From the NCBI GenBank assembly GCA_035048495.1, contig CM068542.1:42065109-42129108 (forward strand): DNA of 64,000 nt, read 5' to 3'. The notes under the pieces are model-generated. The model saw only the letters and a program-made list of their open reading frames with translations. It had not been told where the DNA came from and made no database searches. Below, one piece after another: positions 10,862-22,250 of this stretch. A program made the position numbers and the translations under genes. Numbering within the stretch: the stretch's first letter is position 1; each line of letters begins with the position of its first letter. The stretch is from Euptelea pleiosperma. Taxonomy: Eukaryota; Streptophyta; Magnoliopsida; Ranunculales; Eupteleaceae.

Positions 10862-13741
10862 GACTGAGGTTTGGGGGCATATTTAGGCCGGTGGACTAAC
10901 TGTCTATCTCTGTAAGCTCATGTTCATTTATCATGCTTTGCTGTGTGTTTTTCCATTGTTTTCTAACTGCTTCATTACTCAATGAACCTACTGTACTACC
11001 TTTATTTTTCTCAAATGATTTTATCTTCTCATGCGAACAAAGTACTGCGGTTCAATTGTTTATTACCTATTAAAAGTTTAAATGGAGAGACTCAGAATGA
11101 ACTCTCATCAACACTGAAAAACTACGAACTCACAGATGAGGATGTGACGTGAATGTTGTGGATGTATCATATAAAAAAATACGTGATTGAGCCTGCTACA
11201 TCATATACAATGCAGCCTACCATCATATATATCAGTCACTTGGCCATTTAATAATTGTTTTGGAGCAGTTTAATTGGTTGGCTTCATCCTGGATGAGCAA
11301 TAATTTAAAACTCAATACTATTTGGTCAATTTAACCATCTTATCTAGAGCTAGAAATTGGGTGTGACTCATACTCCTACACACACCAAAACAGAAAAGGT
11401 TAATGATCTGAAGAAAACTTGATGCTTCTGGCGGCAGGGTTGTCTACTTGCCCCATCCAAGAGGTGGCCCACAAATTGAATGCTGCAGACTGAAGAGTTA
11501 GTCAACAATGTAAATGATACAAAGTGGTAGACTGTGTTGTATATGATCCAGCGAGCTGTATCATTTATTTTTCTACAGATATGTGGTAACTCAAGTGAGG
11601 GGATTTCAAATAGCATAACTACCTTGTGTTGGTCCACATCCCCTGGTGAAAGCATGTGGACTCATTACAGGCTCAAGTACTCCCATTCTTGAGTGAGGAG
11701 ATCACTCCCTATTATATTTGGATGATTTGGGAACTGTCCTATTCTTAAAGAGCTTTGTCAGGAGGGAAATGGAGTAATGCTAAAAATTAGTTTCTTGTTA
11801 AGAAAGTTTTATAACTGCTAAGAAAGTGCTTATTCTTTTAAATCCTGTGATTTAGCATCTTTAATGTTAATACCTTCTCTTTAATGGTATGCATCTAAGC
11901 TGCTGAGAATAATTTTTGTTATGACCACCTGAAATAATGTGATACATCAAACGTTTAGGCATTCTAGCAGGTCAAATATGACCAATGAGATCTAATTGGT
12001 GGGACCCATTTCAGGTGTACATCAGAGAGGGAGAGGGAGAGGGAGAGGGAGAGGGGGAGCTAGGATGTGTGGATGTCCAGACCGAAGTATTCCTCTTCCA
12101 TATATGCTTTAGTTATTTCTGCATTGATCATCATCATCATCTATGCCTTATCCCAACTATTTGGGGTTGGCAACTTGTATTTTATTTCAGAACATATAGA
12201 TCTAAATAGAGTCGAATGGCGAAATAGGGTTCATGTTGCTGACCTAAATATTTGGGTTTTAGGCATAGATGATGAAGATGAGCATGAATCCTATTTCTCC
12301 ATTCAAAACTCTACCTAGAGTTTATATCTATTTGGAGTTATAATATTTCGGCATTGATATGTATAACAATTAGCGCCAAGAAGCCATCTCTCGGGCCTTT
12401 GTACTATTGGCCATTTGAACCTATTTCCTTGAAACTACTGGGAATTATTATAAGCATCAATAATAATTGGTTGTTACACAAATGAATTGAACCTGAATTG
12501 TTGTGGCACATTTTTTTCTTCTTGGGTATGCTGCTTCCGCGTAGCTCCTCCACCAGAAGGATATATTTTCTTGGTTGGACTCTCTTATGGTTGCTCTTAC
12601 AATTTAAACCTATAAACTGAGGTTAATAATTTGACCTCTTTGGCTGAGTAGAAGATAAACAGGAAGATTTTCTGGATAATATCTCTCATTACCATTGGAA
12701 ACCACAGCAAATTACAAAGAAATTGGACCTCTCATTATGTCCTAAATTTTAGGACACTTGGGGGCCTTGTTAGTTATGACCTGTTCTCTTGTTTTTTAGA
12801 AATTTAGAAACAGGAAGTGCAATCTGCTTTATTGGTCCAATGGGAAACTATGCACAGAGCTTGATTGATTGCATGCCCATATTCTTTATGTTGGTGCACA
12901 AATATGGTCCAAACTGTGATATTGTTAAAAGGTTTCAAGGCTCGCATCTCCCCATATGGAGTGGGTGAGTTGACTTGGCTGAGTAGAAAACTTCATTTAG
13001 AACTCAATTTATGTTATTTTTACTAATTCGCGGAGCCAATACTAACTCGGTAGAGTTTTATGCTGACACTGCTAACTCAATGATTTTGTTGTTGAGTGTG
13101 TTTGCGCACGTGCGTGCATGTGGTTATATAGTGCAGTGTAATGTATCATATATCTACTGACAAGACCATATATAAATGTAATGTCATTTTTACTACATGT
13201 CAGGGTGGGATATACATGGCACACTTATGATCGCACAGTTCATACACCATGGATCGTTGGACGGTGGTGAAACCTGCAGGATCACCTAATAAACTGGGTA
13301 GAACAATTTAAAAAATTGACCTGGTTGAGTGTTTCTTATTCATCTAACAGAATGCAATTGATCGGATAGATAGCATTATTCGATTCGGTCAATATTTTCT
13401 ATAAACCACATACTTGAGAACGTAGGCTACACACAGGTGAGCGGATCGAAACATTTGATGGACCCCGACTAGGAGAGGGTAGCCATCTGATATCGGATTC
13501 TTTTTGGACTTCAGTAACAATGTAGTAAATATAAGTCAGATGAATAAGATCACGAAGCATCGCCGCAAAATGGATGATTAAATGAACCAAATCTTCGCAT
13601 GTACTCACTGAACTTAGCCATCGAATTGCCATTGAATCCATATATATGTATACACATACATCATTTGAAAAGACTATGCACCATGCGCATACATCATTTG
13701 AAAAGACTAAGCAAAGATCGAGTTGAGAGAAGAAGAAGCTC
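10862..13741. other. MRF 3' UTR and long intergenic stretch
   Basis: The 3' UTR probably ends within about 250 bp of the stop. Beyond it I see AT-rich DNA, a (GGGAGA)n tract at 12026-12056 and the RTE fragments listed separately. Near 13661 and 13692 the 18-bp string catcatttgaaaagacta occurs twice, just downstream of the CLE locus. Short ORFs here have no recognisable domain. Confidence 0.4.
12126..12300. mobile_element. RTE-type LINE 3' ends in head-to-head arrangement
   Basis: At 12126-12175 the minus strand carries the typical RTE 3' tail (CCCAA-TATTTGGGAT-AGGC followed by GATGATGATG). At 12205-12290 the plus strand encodes RVEWRNRVHVADLNIWVLG and ends in GATGATGAAGATGA, the same 3' end in the opposite orientation. 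Confidence 0.7.
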
Positions 13742-13929
13742 CTAGTGAAATGGGCCTACAGGAACAGGCCTTCTAAGTCTGAATTCTCTTGAAGGGATTT
13801 GGGTTCCGTGACACTGGATTTGAGCCAGTCGGAACAAGCCGCTTGAGCCTGAAACTTCTCGAAGTATAGGCATTTGATGTCAACTCCACAGGAGGTTGCT
13901 CAAGATGTGGGCGTCTGCGAACAATCCTT
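13742..13929 (-). pseudogene. Out-of-frame continuation of the CLE repeat array (units 3-5)
   Basis: Downstream of the stop at 13930, the minus strand still encodes CLE-like units in other frames. Unit 3 reads KRIVRRRPHLEQP (degenerate) and unit 4 reads KRLVPTGSNPVSRN, both in one frame that stays open from inside unit 2. Unit 5 reads RRPVPVGPFH then TAG (ends 13742) in a third frame. Spacers TSxxSGLKR, TSRSFRLKR and SREFRLRR are clearly homologous. Aligned with unit 1, unit 2 lacks 5 bp (GAAGA) after the GPxP codons, which moves the downstream units out of frame; a second shift separates units 4 and 5. Confidence 0.72.
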
Positions 13930-14199
13930 TTAAGCCCAGAAATTATTGAAGTAAAAGAATTTGAGTTGGGAACAACGGGAGACGGGATTTGGGCCAGAAG
14001 GAACAAGCCTTTTAAGCCCAAAACTTGTTGAAGTAAAAGGATTTGAGTTGGGCACATCGGGAGACTCTTCGGGGTCTGGGCCAGAAGGAACAAGCCTCTT
14101 GATTTGAAAATCTACAGGTGAACCATAAGCAACTACAACTCCAAGAGAAAACAGCAAGAGAAGAGTGAGCGTCAGCAAACTCAAACCCGTCACCTCCAT
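13930..14199 (-). CDS. CLE-family signalling peptide precursor with two in-frame CLE motifs
   Basis: An 89-residue ORF starts at 14199. Residues 1-25 form a signal peptide (MEVTGLSLLTLTLLLLFSLG, then VVVAYG). Two CLE motifs follow: KRLVPSGPDPEESP (residues 34-47) and KRLVPSGPNPVSR (63-75), separated by a spacer containing PNSNPFTSTSFGL. The core R-x-V-P-S-G-P-(D/N)-P is the hallmark of CLAVATA3/ESR peptides, secreted ligands of CLV1-type receptor kinases. The motifs repeat with the spacer at about 87 bp. After motif 2 a 5-bp deletion relative to motif 1 shifts the frame, giving the tail CSQLKFFYFNNFWA and a stop. An in-frame ATG at 14241 would add 14 residues but lies too close to the TATA box to be transcribed reliably. 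CLE identity is strong; whether this truncated form is functional is open. Confidence 0.82.
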   Translation of the reverse strand: MEVTGLSLLTLTLLLLFSLGVVVAYGSPVDFQIKRLVPSGPDPEESPDVPNSNPFTSTSFGLKRLVPSGPNPVSRCSQLKFFYFNNFWA

Positions 14200-14248
14200 T
14201 GTTTGTTTCTCCAACTTCCATGGCTCGAAGAACACAAACACCCGTCAC

Positions 14249-14256
14249 TTTATAAG
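14249..14256 (-). promoter_or_regulatory. TATA box of the CLE gene
   Basis: The minus strand reads acttataaagtg, about 50 bp upstream of the ATG at 14199. This places the likely transcript start near 14220-14226, just above the chosen start codon. Confidence 0.55.
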
Positions 14257-14261
14257 TAAAT

Positions 14262-14754
14262 TTTGGAGCATCTTTTGCAATAAACGTGAATCTTTTTTGG
14301 ACTATCTTTTATTTGATATCTCTTGAGATCTCAAAAAGTTTTCACTTGGCGTATTGAATACAACTAGCCACGTTGATTTTGATTTATTTAGAAATAAAGA
14401 TTATCTTTTTAAAAAATCTTCAGAATTTTTTAGAAAAGGATTCTGAAAGATTTTCTTCTTCAGAATTTTCAGGAATATGAGATCTAAGCCGATGATCTAG
14501 AGCGGAAACATCGACGATAGTAAGCTTACGAGGTTCATGCATCCGTGGTTATAATTTTTGGGATGTGGACCGTCTGAGAGATGGCGCATTTGATGGTTTA
14601 TCGGACCTCTGATTGTTTGAGTTAGATGGGTCAAGCGGACTCTTATCCTCCGTGCTCCTGGGGAGCATCATTTATTTTCTATTAATGGAAGCACTTTTTT
14701 TTCTAGATTGTATCTTTCCAGTGTTCTTTCTAGTTGGGAGGCCGATGACATGGT
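14262..14754. other. Intergenic DNA upstream of the CLE gene; no gene seen
   Basis: Presumed promoter of the minus-strand CLE gene followed by AT-rich sequence with runs of agaaa/ttct. Confidence 0.35.
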
Positions 14755-15058
14755 GCAATATGAGCCACGTGGCACACTCTTAGAGGACTCTGATCGTATA
14801 GATGTTTGGCCAATCCCTATGTGGACCTACAAACCAAAAATCAGCCCGATTAGAGATTTCTAGGCGTTGAATTGGAATTATTTTCATGGGTTGATTTTAA
14901 CCGTGGGAATTTGAGCATTATTGGGCAGGTTTGAAATCACTAATCAAGCTGATTTTTGGTTTGTAGGTCCACCTAGGGATTGGAATAACATCCATACGGT
15001 CAGAGTCCTCTAAGAGTGTGCCACGTGGCTCACATTGCGTCTGTCATCAAAGTTTTAC
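14755..15058. mobile_element. Foldback MITE of the G-box family
   Basis: Left arm gcaatatgagccacgtggca, then CTCTTAGAGGACTCTGATCG and ATGTTTGGCCAATCCC; right arm gtgccacgtggctcacattg preceded by GGTCAGAGTCCTCTAAGAG. The middle holds GATTTTAACCGTGGGAATTT. Right terminus ends gtcatcaaagttttactc like the copy at 42826; the left terminus is shortened. Confidence 0.8.
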
Positions 15059-15186
15059 TCTTGGGCAATTATGTCAGTCAGATCCCGGTATCTTGCTGAT
15101 GTGACCATGGGACAAATGTCAACTTTTGGTCACCAGAGGCCTCTCCACTTGACAACACTTCAAAAAAAAGTTTAAAACAGGGTTGG

Positions 15187-15212
15187 GGTGTGTGTGTGTG
15201 TGTGTGTGTGGT
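15187..15212. repeat. (GT)n microsatellite
   Basis: A run of alternating GT of about 24 bp. Confidence 0.8.
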
Positions 15213-15257
15213 GTGGAGGAGGGGGAGGGTAGACTCAAGAAACTTCAGTCCCATCCA

Positions 15258-15653
15258 AGTAGGACATAAAAGAGTAAAACTTCTGTCACAACCCACAATA
15301 CAAGCTATGTGGCACACTATTAGAGGGTGCCGACCATAATGGATGTTTGGCCAGTCCCTCCGTGTACTTGCAAACCAAAAAATCAGCTTGATTAGTGATT
15401 TACAACCTTCGGATCTTTGAACCCAAATAACGCTCAATAATGCACAAATTCCTACGGTCAAAATCAACCCATAAAAATAACTTCAATCCAACGCTTAGAA
15501 TTCATTAAGGGGTTATGGAAACCTGATTAGTGATTTACAACCTTTGGATCTTTGAACCCAAATAACGCTCAATAATGCACAAATTCCTACAGTCAAAATT
15601 AACCCATAAAAATAACTTCAATCCAACGCTTAGAATTCATTAAGGGGTTATGG
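15258..15653. repeat. Half of a G-box-family MITE with a 135-bp tandem duplication
   Basis: A left end gagtaaaacttctgtcacaa and the left arm of the foldback element are followed by two nearly identical direct copies of a segment (15390-15518 and 15525-15653, period 135) from gattagtgatttacaacc to ttaaggggttatgg. They differ at about three positions. The right arm is missing. Confidence 0.8.
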
Positions 15654-15900
15654 GCTGGACCATGGGCTCAAAAGCAATGCCCCAAGCCCAGACCACATGC
15701 ATAGCAGGCCAGTTTGTGCTCTGGACAAGCCACGGGCCAAATTTACAGCCTTAGCACAGTCAACTATGGTGACGCATCAATCTCAACATCCTCATCTCTG
15801 CTGCTCTCATTCTATGAATATATATATGTTATTTTTTAATTGTCAAACATTTAGCTGTATAAAGTATAGTTGGTCATCACATAAACATTTAGCTCTATAA

Positions 15901-15940
15901 ATCAGCCATTGATTCATCTTCTACGTGGGTACGCCAAAAG
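15901..15940. repeat. Fragment of the GGGTC...GACCC MITE family
   Basis: aatcagccattgattcatct followed by tctacgtgggtacgccaaaa matches the right arm of the elements at 43826 and 47694. Confidence 0.6.
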
Positions 15941-16089
15941 TAACAAGTGTAGTAGACACAGAACCTCTGGACCTTATCTATATTAATTAAAACATGCTAT
16001 AACTTAGTTTAATTAATGAAAAGTTCCTAACATTTTGATTAAGACGCTAATTTAATGCTTACACATCTTATTATTAAATGAATTATTTA

Positions 16090-16122
<33 letters not shown>
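16090..16122. repeat. (GA)n microsatellite
   Basis: About 30 bp of alternating GA. Confidence 0.85.
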
Positions 16123-16124
<2 letters not shown>

Positions 16125-16173
16125 AAGGAGAGGGAGAGACAAGATTGGGGAGAGAAGAGGGGTGGTTATGTAT

Positions 16174-16570
16174 ATTAAAATGTCGGACTCGGAATGACTT
16201 GGGCTTCTCCAAGTCTCAGTCCGAGCCCAATCCGATTTTGGTTGGGCTTTCAAAACTTGCCCCGAGCTCAAGTCTGAGGCCAACCCAACTCGAGCCCAAT
16301 GTCGGGTTTAGCCAGCCCAAGTTGCAGTGAGGGTTGATGTGGCCAAACCAACATTTTTCAATATTAAAATGTCAGTCTTGGGTTGGTTTGGGCTTCTCCA
16401 AATCTCAGCCCGAGTCCAACCCAATTTTGATCGGGCTTTCAAAACTTGCCCTGAGCTCGAGCCTGAGTGCTGAAGGGGCCAACCCAACTCGAGCCCAACG
16501 TTGGGTTGAGCCCGCTCAAGTTGGAGCCCTTATGAGGAGGGCTGATGTTGCCAAACCAACATTTTTCAAT
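16174..16570. repeat. Tandem duplication of a GC-rich ~200-bp unit
   Basis: Two diverged direct copies (about 16174-16362 and 16363-16570) each run from attaaaatgtc through gggcttctccaa, gggctttcaaaacttgccc, ccaacccaactcgagcccaa and end accaacatttttcaat. Copy 2 has small insertions. A related fragment (aattcgggtttagcccaccc, 33250-33310) suggests a dispersed repeat. The ORFs across it are a by-product of base composition. Confidence 0.75.
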
Positions 16571-17034
16571 AAATCAAACACATGATTGGTCCTTATATTT
16601 TTGACAATATCAAATTGGAGGAAAATGAACACCTTTTGACACACAAAAATTGCAGATTATGGACCTTAATCAGGCAAAGAAACACTTGTTGACACAAAGA
16701 ATTGGGGCAAGAAATGGGTGTACCTCTCTAGATGGACACTGGTTAAGTACTACATTCTAATTTAATAAGTAATAAGAGACTTTTCTGTAATTTCAATTTT
16801 TTTTTATAGCATACGCCTAGATCCTAGAATATTAAGTTACTATATGGTTTAAGATCATCTAATCAGGATGACTTCTTGGATCACGAAGTCTCCAAAATGA
16901 TGAATGTAAACCGGACCAGATTGGTAGGATTCCTGACACTTGTATTTTAAGAAGACAAAAATGCCCTTGAGAAAGGAAGGAACAAAACAACGGCCCTCGC
17001 CGGCCATTCTTGCGTAAAAGTCCTTTAGCTGGCC
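16571..17034 (+). other. Promoter and 5' UTR region of the two-exon membrane protein gene
   Basis: AT-rich upstream DNA turning G/C-richer just before the start codon at 17065. No TATA box could be assigned with confidence. Confidence 0.35.
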
Positions 17035-17064
17035 TTGGCCTGTGAAAGAACGAAGAAATTGAAA

Positions 17065-20000
17065 ATGGAGAAAGAGAGCGAAAGAGAAGAAATCGAGGAG
17101 AAGAGCAACGATGAATCTCCTCCAAAACCTAGAGCTAGAACCGTGAAGACCAAAGTTCCAGAGGTGGAAATCCACCTTTTTAGACAGGGCAAAGGCCCGA
17201 TCGAGATCTTCAAATCGAGTTTAGGAGGTTGGGACCAAGATCGATTGGAGGTCCTAGAAATTCTCGAGAAATACGGATTCAAATCTGTCTTCGCTTTCAA
17301 TACCAGTTCCGAAAGAGGCGTTCCGATCCGTTTCAACCCTAAAAACGGAAGATCTTTGCTTCCTTACGCAGATGGAACCGTGATTTTTATCGATGGAGAG
17401 CCAAAGGTTTGATTTTTTTTACCTTGATTACTTTCAACTTTTTGTTTGGATCTCAATTGAATCCTTGTTTAATTTCGTACGAAGCCACCGGCGATTTGTG
17501 GAGAAATTCGAATCCCGTTTATGCTGGATTCGTTAGCGACAGTTGGAATTGACCCAAATGTTAATTGGACGGAAACAATCGATCAAGTTCGTGAAATTGG
17601 CAACTAAACCTTAGAAACATTAGCATACATCGGAACTTACTTCATTAAGATCTATAATGTTAAAGCTCAATAGACCAAGATAAACAAAACAACAAAAAAT
17701 TCTTGAATTGGACTTCATGTAGGAGCTGATAGCAAGTGATGAAACTGAGTAGGCCATTGACTTCTTTATGGTTGCTTAATTAGAACTGAATGGCAGAACA
17801 TAATTTGTGTTGCTGAACCCAAATAGTTGGGAAAGGCACTGATTATAATGATGAAAGAGAATAGATTTCTGATACCGTTGTAATGGTTTTGTTAGAATCA
17901 GTTGGAAGGGATGCAAATGTTAAGCCATGGGAAATAATCAATTAAGTCCTGACATAGGCAATTAAAAGATAGAAACATTATCGAATATCAACATTTACTT
18001 CATTAAATCCAAGAGATCCTGCTTATCCAAAAAAAATTCAAGGGAACCAGATAAAGCCAACTGCCAGTGACAGATCCCAGAAGGAGACAATTCTTTTTTG
18101 AAGCTTGACTAGAAAATAAGCAGTGCACGTAGTTAGAATTTTGGTAATTTAATTTCCTTGTCCTGCAATTGATAATTCTGTAAAGATTTACAAACGTTTT
18201 TGGGGTTTCGTATTCTTTTCTCATCTTCAATACGCTATAATATTTCGTTAGGAAGGTAGATCAGAGAAAGGCTTCAGTGCTTAAGGAGATCTCGTTGTTT
18301 GATAGAAAGGAGGAGGAACATCCTTTGTCCTTAGCGGATCAAAGTGGGTGAGTTGAACTTAAAGCGGAATATCAACATTTAGTGAGATGGAGGAAATCAG
18401 TTGGAAACGACAATCAAGAGTTAGGTGGTTAAAGGAGGGTAGAAGATGCAATAAACTTAGCTCGCCTCGAGATCCATGACAACATCTTAGAAGATGAGGA
18501 CAATATTAGGAAGGGAGTTGTTGATTACTATTCTGAGTTGTATTCTGAACCCGTTTCTTTTAGACCATTTTTGGATGACCTATATTTTGATCGCATCAGT
18601 TCTGAGGATAGCGTTTAGTTGGATAGAACCTTCGAGAAGGAAGAGATTATGAGCTCCATTATTGCGCTGGTGGGAGACAACCCTGGGACCCGACAATTTT
18701 TGTTGGGATTTTTTCAAGCAGTGCTGGGATGTAGTTGGGCCAGACTTCATGAAGGTGGTAGTAGAGTTTCAAGAGGATGGTTATCTGGATTACATCTCCA
18801 ATAGTACCTTTAGCGCTTTGATTCCGAAAAAAACAAAGGTTGGAAGATATTTCAGGGTACAAACCTATTAGCCTGGTGGGCAATGTGTACAATATTTTGG
18901 CCAAAACGCTCGCTACAAGAATTCTGAGGGTTTTGTCCTCGGTGATCTTGTCAGCTTAAGGAGCTTTTGTTCAGGGTAGACAAATCATGGCTGGAGTTCT
19001 TATAGCTAATGAGTGCATAGATTCCAGGTTTAGGGCGCTAGTTCCTGGGATTGTTTGCAAAATCAACATGGAGAAGTTGTATGATCATGTTAACTAGATA
19101 TTCTTGGACTATATGCTTGGTAGGATGGGTTTTGGGGAGAAGTGGAGAGTGGATTTGGAAATGCATTTCATTGGCATCTTTTTCCATCCTTGTTAATGGG
19201 TCCCCAGTTGGCTGCTTTATAAGTTCAAGGGGGCTTAGATAAGGGGATCCACTGTCTCCTTTCTTTTTTATTGTGGTGGTGGAGGCTTCAGGGGGAATTG
19301 TTTCTAGAGCGGTGGATGAAGTAGAGTTGGAGGGTTTTGTGGTGGGCGAAAGGGTTTATGCAATTTCCCATCTTCAATTTGCGGATGATACACTTGTCTT
19401 CTTGGGCTTTAGTTCCTTAGCTTAGGTTCTTGAGAGGTCATCTTTGTTGTTTTGAAGTTGTGTCAGCTTTACGCTTTAATTTGGACAAGAGCAAGGTGTT
19501 TGGTGTGGGAGATGTGGAGAACATTTTGGCAGAAACCCTGGGGTGCGGTCTTGACAGCTTATCAACAACATATTCGGGTCTTCCCTTAGGGGCTAGTTGC
19601 AGATCTAATGGTCTTTGGGATCCTGTTATAGAATGATTTGGGAATTGGTTAGCCATTTGTAAATCTAGGTATCTTTCTAAAGGGAAGAAATTGGTGTTCA
19701 TTAAGAACACCCTTTCTAGTTTGCTCATTTATTATTTATCCTTCTTTTCCATCCCTAGGTGTGTAGCGAAGATCCTGGAGAAGTTTATGATGGATGTTTT
19801 GTGGAATGATAGGGTTGAGGTTTTCAAGTATCATTTGGTGGATTGGAATATAGTGTGCAGTACTAAGTCTTAAGTGGCTTAGGGATCAAGAACATCATAG
19901 TTATGAATGAGGTGCTTCTGGGCAAGCGGTTATGGAGGTTTGGAGTTGAGATCTCTAGCCTATAAAGGAATACTATGGTGAGAAATATATATATATATTA

Positions 20001-21911
20001 TAAGTATAGATTTCATTAAAGAGGCAAAAGCCTAACAAATTACACATATCAACTATGGAGGTTGAAATAACCTACAATAGATAAATACAAAATGAAAACA
20101 AAAGCAAAAGCAAACAGCTAAAGAACAATTAAATCTAACTTTATACTATAGTGAGAAATATGGGATCTCGGACTTTGGTTGGGACGGTAGAGCAGTTCGA
20201 TCGTCATACGGATGTAGTGTTTGGAGGGGTATTATGAAAATTTTTGGGGTCTTTTTCGATGGTGTTATGTACAAGTGGGTCTAGGGGATATGGTCAAATT
20301 TTGGGAGGACAGGTGGTGTGGAGAAGTCCGTCTTAAGGGGGATTTTCTTGGTCTCTTCCCTATCTTAGATAATAAGAATTGCTCAGTTTAGTATTTATCT
20401 ATTCGGGTGGGGGAAGATGTGTTTTTGGAGCTTCGATTTCAAGAGAAGCCTTAATGATTGAGAGATTGAGTCTGTATCTTGCTTACTCTCTCGCCTGCAT
20501 GGTTATCACATCTCTCTCTCTCACAATTCAAGACAAGCGTATGTGGAGATGGTCTAGAGATGGCCAATTTTGGTCCGTTCTTTTTATAAGGCCTTACTTC
20601 GGCCTATCAACAATTTTTATTTGGTTTCTTTTGTATGAGGATCCAAAATCCCTTCCAAGATTGCTTTTTTTATGTAGACAGCCTCTCTGGATATGATTTT
20701 GATGGTGGATCACTTGATATCTAGAAGGATTATCATTGTAGATTTTTGCTTGATCTGCACACGACTATGGGGAATCAGTTAATCATCATTTTCTGCATTG
20801 TGACGTGACAAGAAAATTTTAGTCTTCGTTTTTTGTGGATTTGGGATGTCTTGGGTGATGTCAAGTTCTATGTTGAACTTATTCTCTAGTTGGCATACTT
20901 ATGCCTTTTCTTCTAGAGTGCAAGTGTTGTGGTGGATTTTTCCTTTGCGATTTGTTGGGGCCTCTGGAAGGAGAGAAATTGTAGTCTTTGAAGACAAGGT
21001 AGAAGAGGTGGCCATTGTTATTCTCAACATCAAGTGCCTGATGTACCAGTGGTCTAAGCTTTTATAGAATGTAGAGGTATTTTCTTCGAAAAATTTGGGT
21101 TTCAATGGAATCTTGTATTCTCCAGAGAAGGTTGTTAGGTTGTTTTGTTTTTGTTTCTCGTTTTTTGTTGCTTTAGTCCTTTGCAGGTCATCTCGACCTC
21201 CTAGGCTTGTTTGTCCTCTTTTGGCGTTTGCCGTTTAATAAAATCTATAATTATAAAAAAATGCTATAATATTTCTTAAAATTTTCTTAGGGGTTTTCTA
21301 AAATGCATTGGAAAGTCCTTTAGTTTGATTGTAATTGTTATCCATATGCTTCAATCTTCAATACTGTCTTATTTCTATTACTATATTGTCGTTCTCTCCC
21401 CTCAAAATATGAATTGGATGAGGACATTTCTGTTGAGTGGTAAATCTATCTGATATAAAATATGTAGCTTGACTTATGCTTCAATTCATCATATTCCAAC
21501 AAATTGGCCATGTTTAACAAAAGATTATTAACATTGATTGAGTGTTTGTCAGGGAGGATCTTTTTGTTCTTGTAAAGTTAGGTAGTATATTTGTTACTGA
21601 TATTTTTAGTGAATATTTTAAGCAAGTTGGAAGTAATTTTATCTTTTGTTTTGTGTAAACTGAAATATTTATTTCTCTTTCATATTCTCTGATTGCAGGA
21701 CTCCTTGGTCAAACCTATAACAAAGATCCTGTTTGGTGTAGCAGTTATAACTCTTTTAATAACATTGTTTTTGAGGGAAACTCCAGGTTGGATCCAGAGA
21801 TCAAACTTCTTAGGTGGCAACTTTCCTCCATGGATTCTTGCTTGCATTGTTATAGTTTTCACTCGCCTGAGGAAGAGAACAAGGGATGTTTTGAAAAAGT
21901 ATGGTTGGTGA
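17065..21911 (+). CDS. Uncharacterised plant membrane protein, two exons around a LINE-filled intron
   Basis: Exon 1 (17065-17406, 114 codons) and exon 2 (21699-21911) join K|D through AAG|GTTTGA and gattgcag|GAC to give 184 residues. The N-terminus is charged ([20 protein letters not shown]). A conserved block [40 protein letters not shown] and [17 protein letters not shown] follows. Exon 2 has two hydrophobic stretches (about 124-140 and 156-170) separated by [15 protein letters not shown], and ends in a basic tail [16 protein letters not shown] recognise it as a conserved plant protein of unknown function, not a named family. The 4292-bp intron owes most of its length to a LINE. Frame and splice sites are clean across the join, so the gene looks intact. 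Confidence 0.85.
17535..18010. repeat. Diverged direct repeat flanking an RTE fragment, in the intron
   Basis: Segments at about 17535-17660 and 17887-18010 are alignable (gttagcgacagttggaattg / gttagaatcagttggaaggg, and cttacttcattaagatc / tttacttcattaaatcc). Between them at 17788-17855 the plus strand shows an RTE LINE 3' end (tggcagaacataatttgtgt, then gttgctgaacccaaatagtt and tataatgatga). Confidence 0.6.
18247..21262 (+). mobile_element. 5'-truncated L1-type LINE in intron 1, 13-bp target duplication
   Basis: Flanked by an exact 13-bp repeat GCTATAATATTTC (18234-18246 and 21263-21275). The plus strand encodes a broken ORF2. It starts in the linker before the reverse transcriptase ([15 protein letters not shown]), then [33 protein letters not shown], and the FADD box FADDTLVF at 19378-19401. 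The thumb region follows ([36 protein letters not shown]), then zinc-finger/tail sequence. Many stops and shifts make it inactive. The tail is ttaataaaatctataattat plus a short A run. It lies in the sense direction of the host gene. Confidence 0.9.
19989..20143 (-). mobile_element. LINE 3' fragment inserted antisense inside the LINE
   Basis: A 155-bp insert flanked by an 18-bp duplication tactat(g/a)gtgagaaatat (19971-19988 and 20144-20161). On the minus strand it ends gcctctttaatgaaatctat acttataat, resembling the 3' end of the host LINE, followed by a TA-rich tail. Confidence 0.8.
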
Positions 21912-22250
21912 ATTAGATGTCATCTGTACTCCGCACAAGCTGATGAATTTTTCTTATTATTGTTTGCAATTTCAGTCTTCATGATTATAATTAATTGTGT
22001 AGTATTAATGGCAAGGGTTATATTCTTGTTAAATGGGCTGGGGACAATTTAAGAATATTGGGAGAGCTGCACACGGGTAAACAGGTTAACAAGAGATGCT
22101 CTATAATTGATATGTTGACAATTGTTAGTCCATGTTTTGGCTATTCTGTTTTTCTGATGTCCATACAGTACTGTATGCAGTCTTGTAAGAAATATGGACA
22201 GAAACTGAAATATATTATTAATAAGCAATTACTGATCACGATAGCATATT

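Noticed and set aside
11368..11655. 95-codon minus-strand ORF
   Set aside because: No recognisable domain, codon use or splice context; kept as intergenic.
16083..16585. ORFs over the GC-rich tandem unit
   Set aside because: They follow from the direct duplication and base composition, not from a protein.
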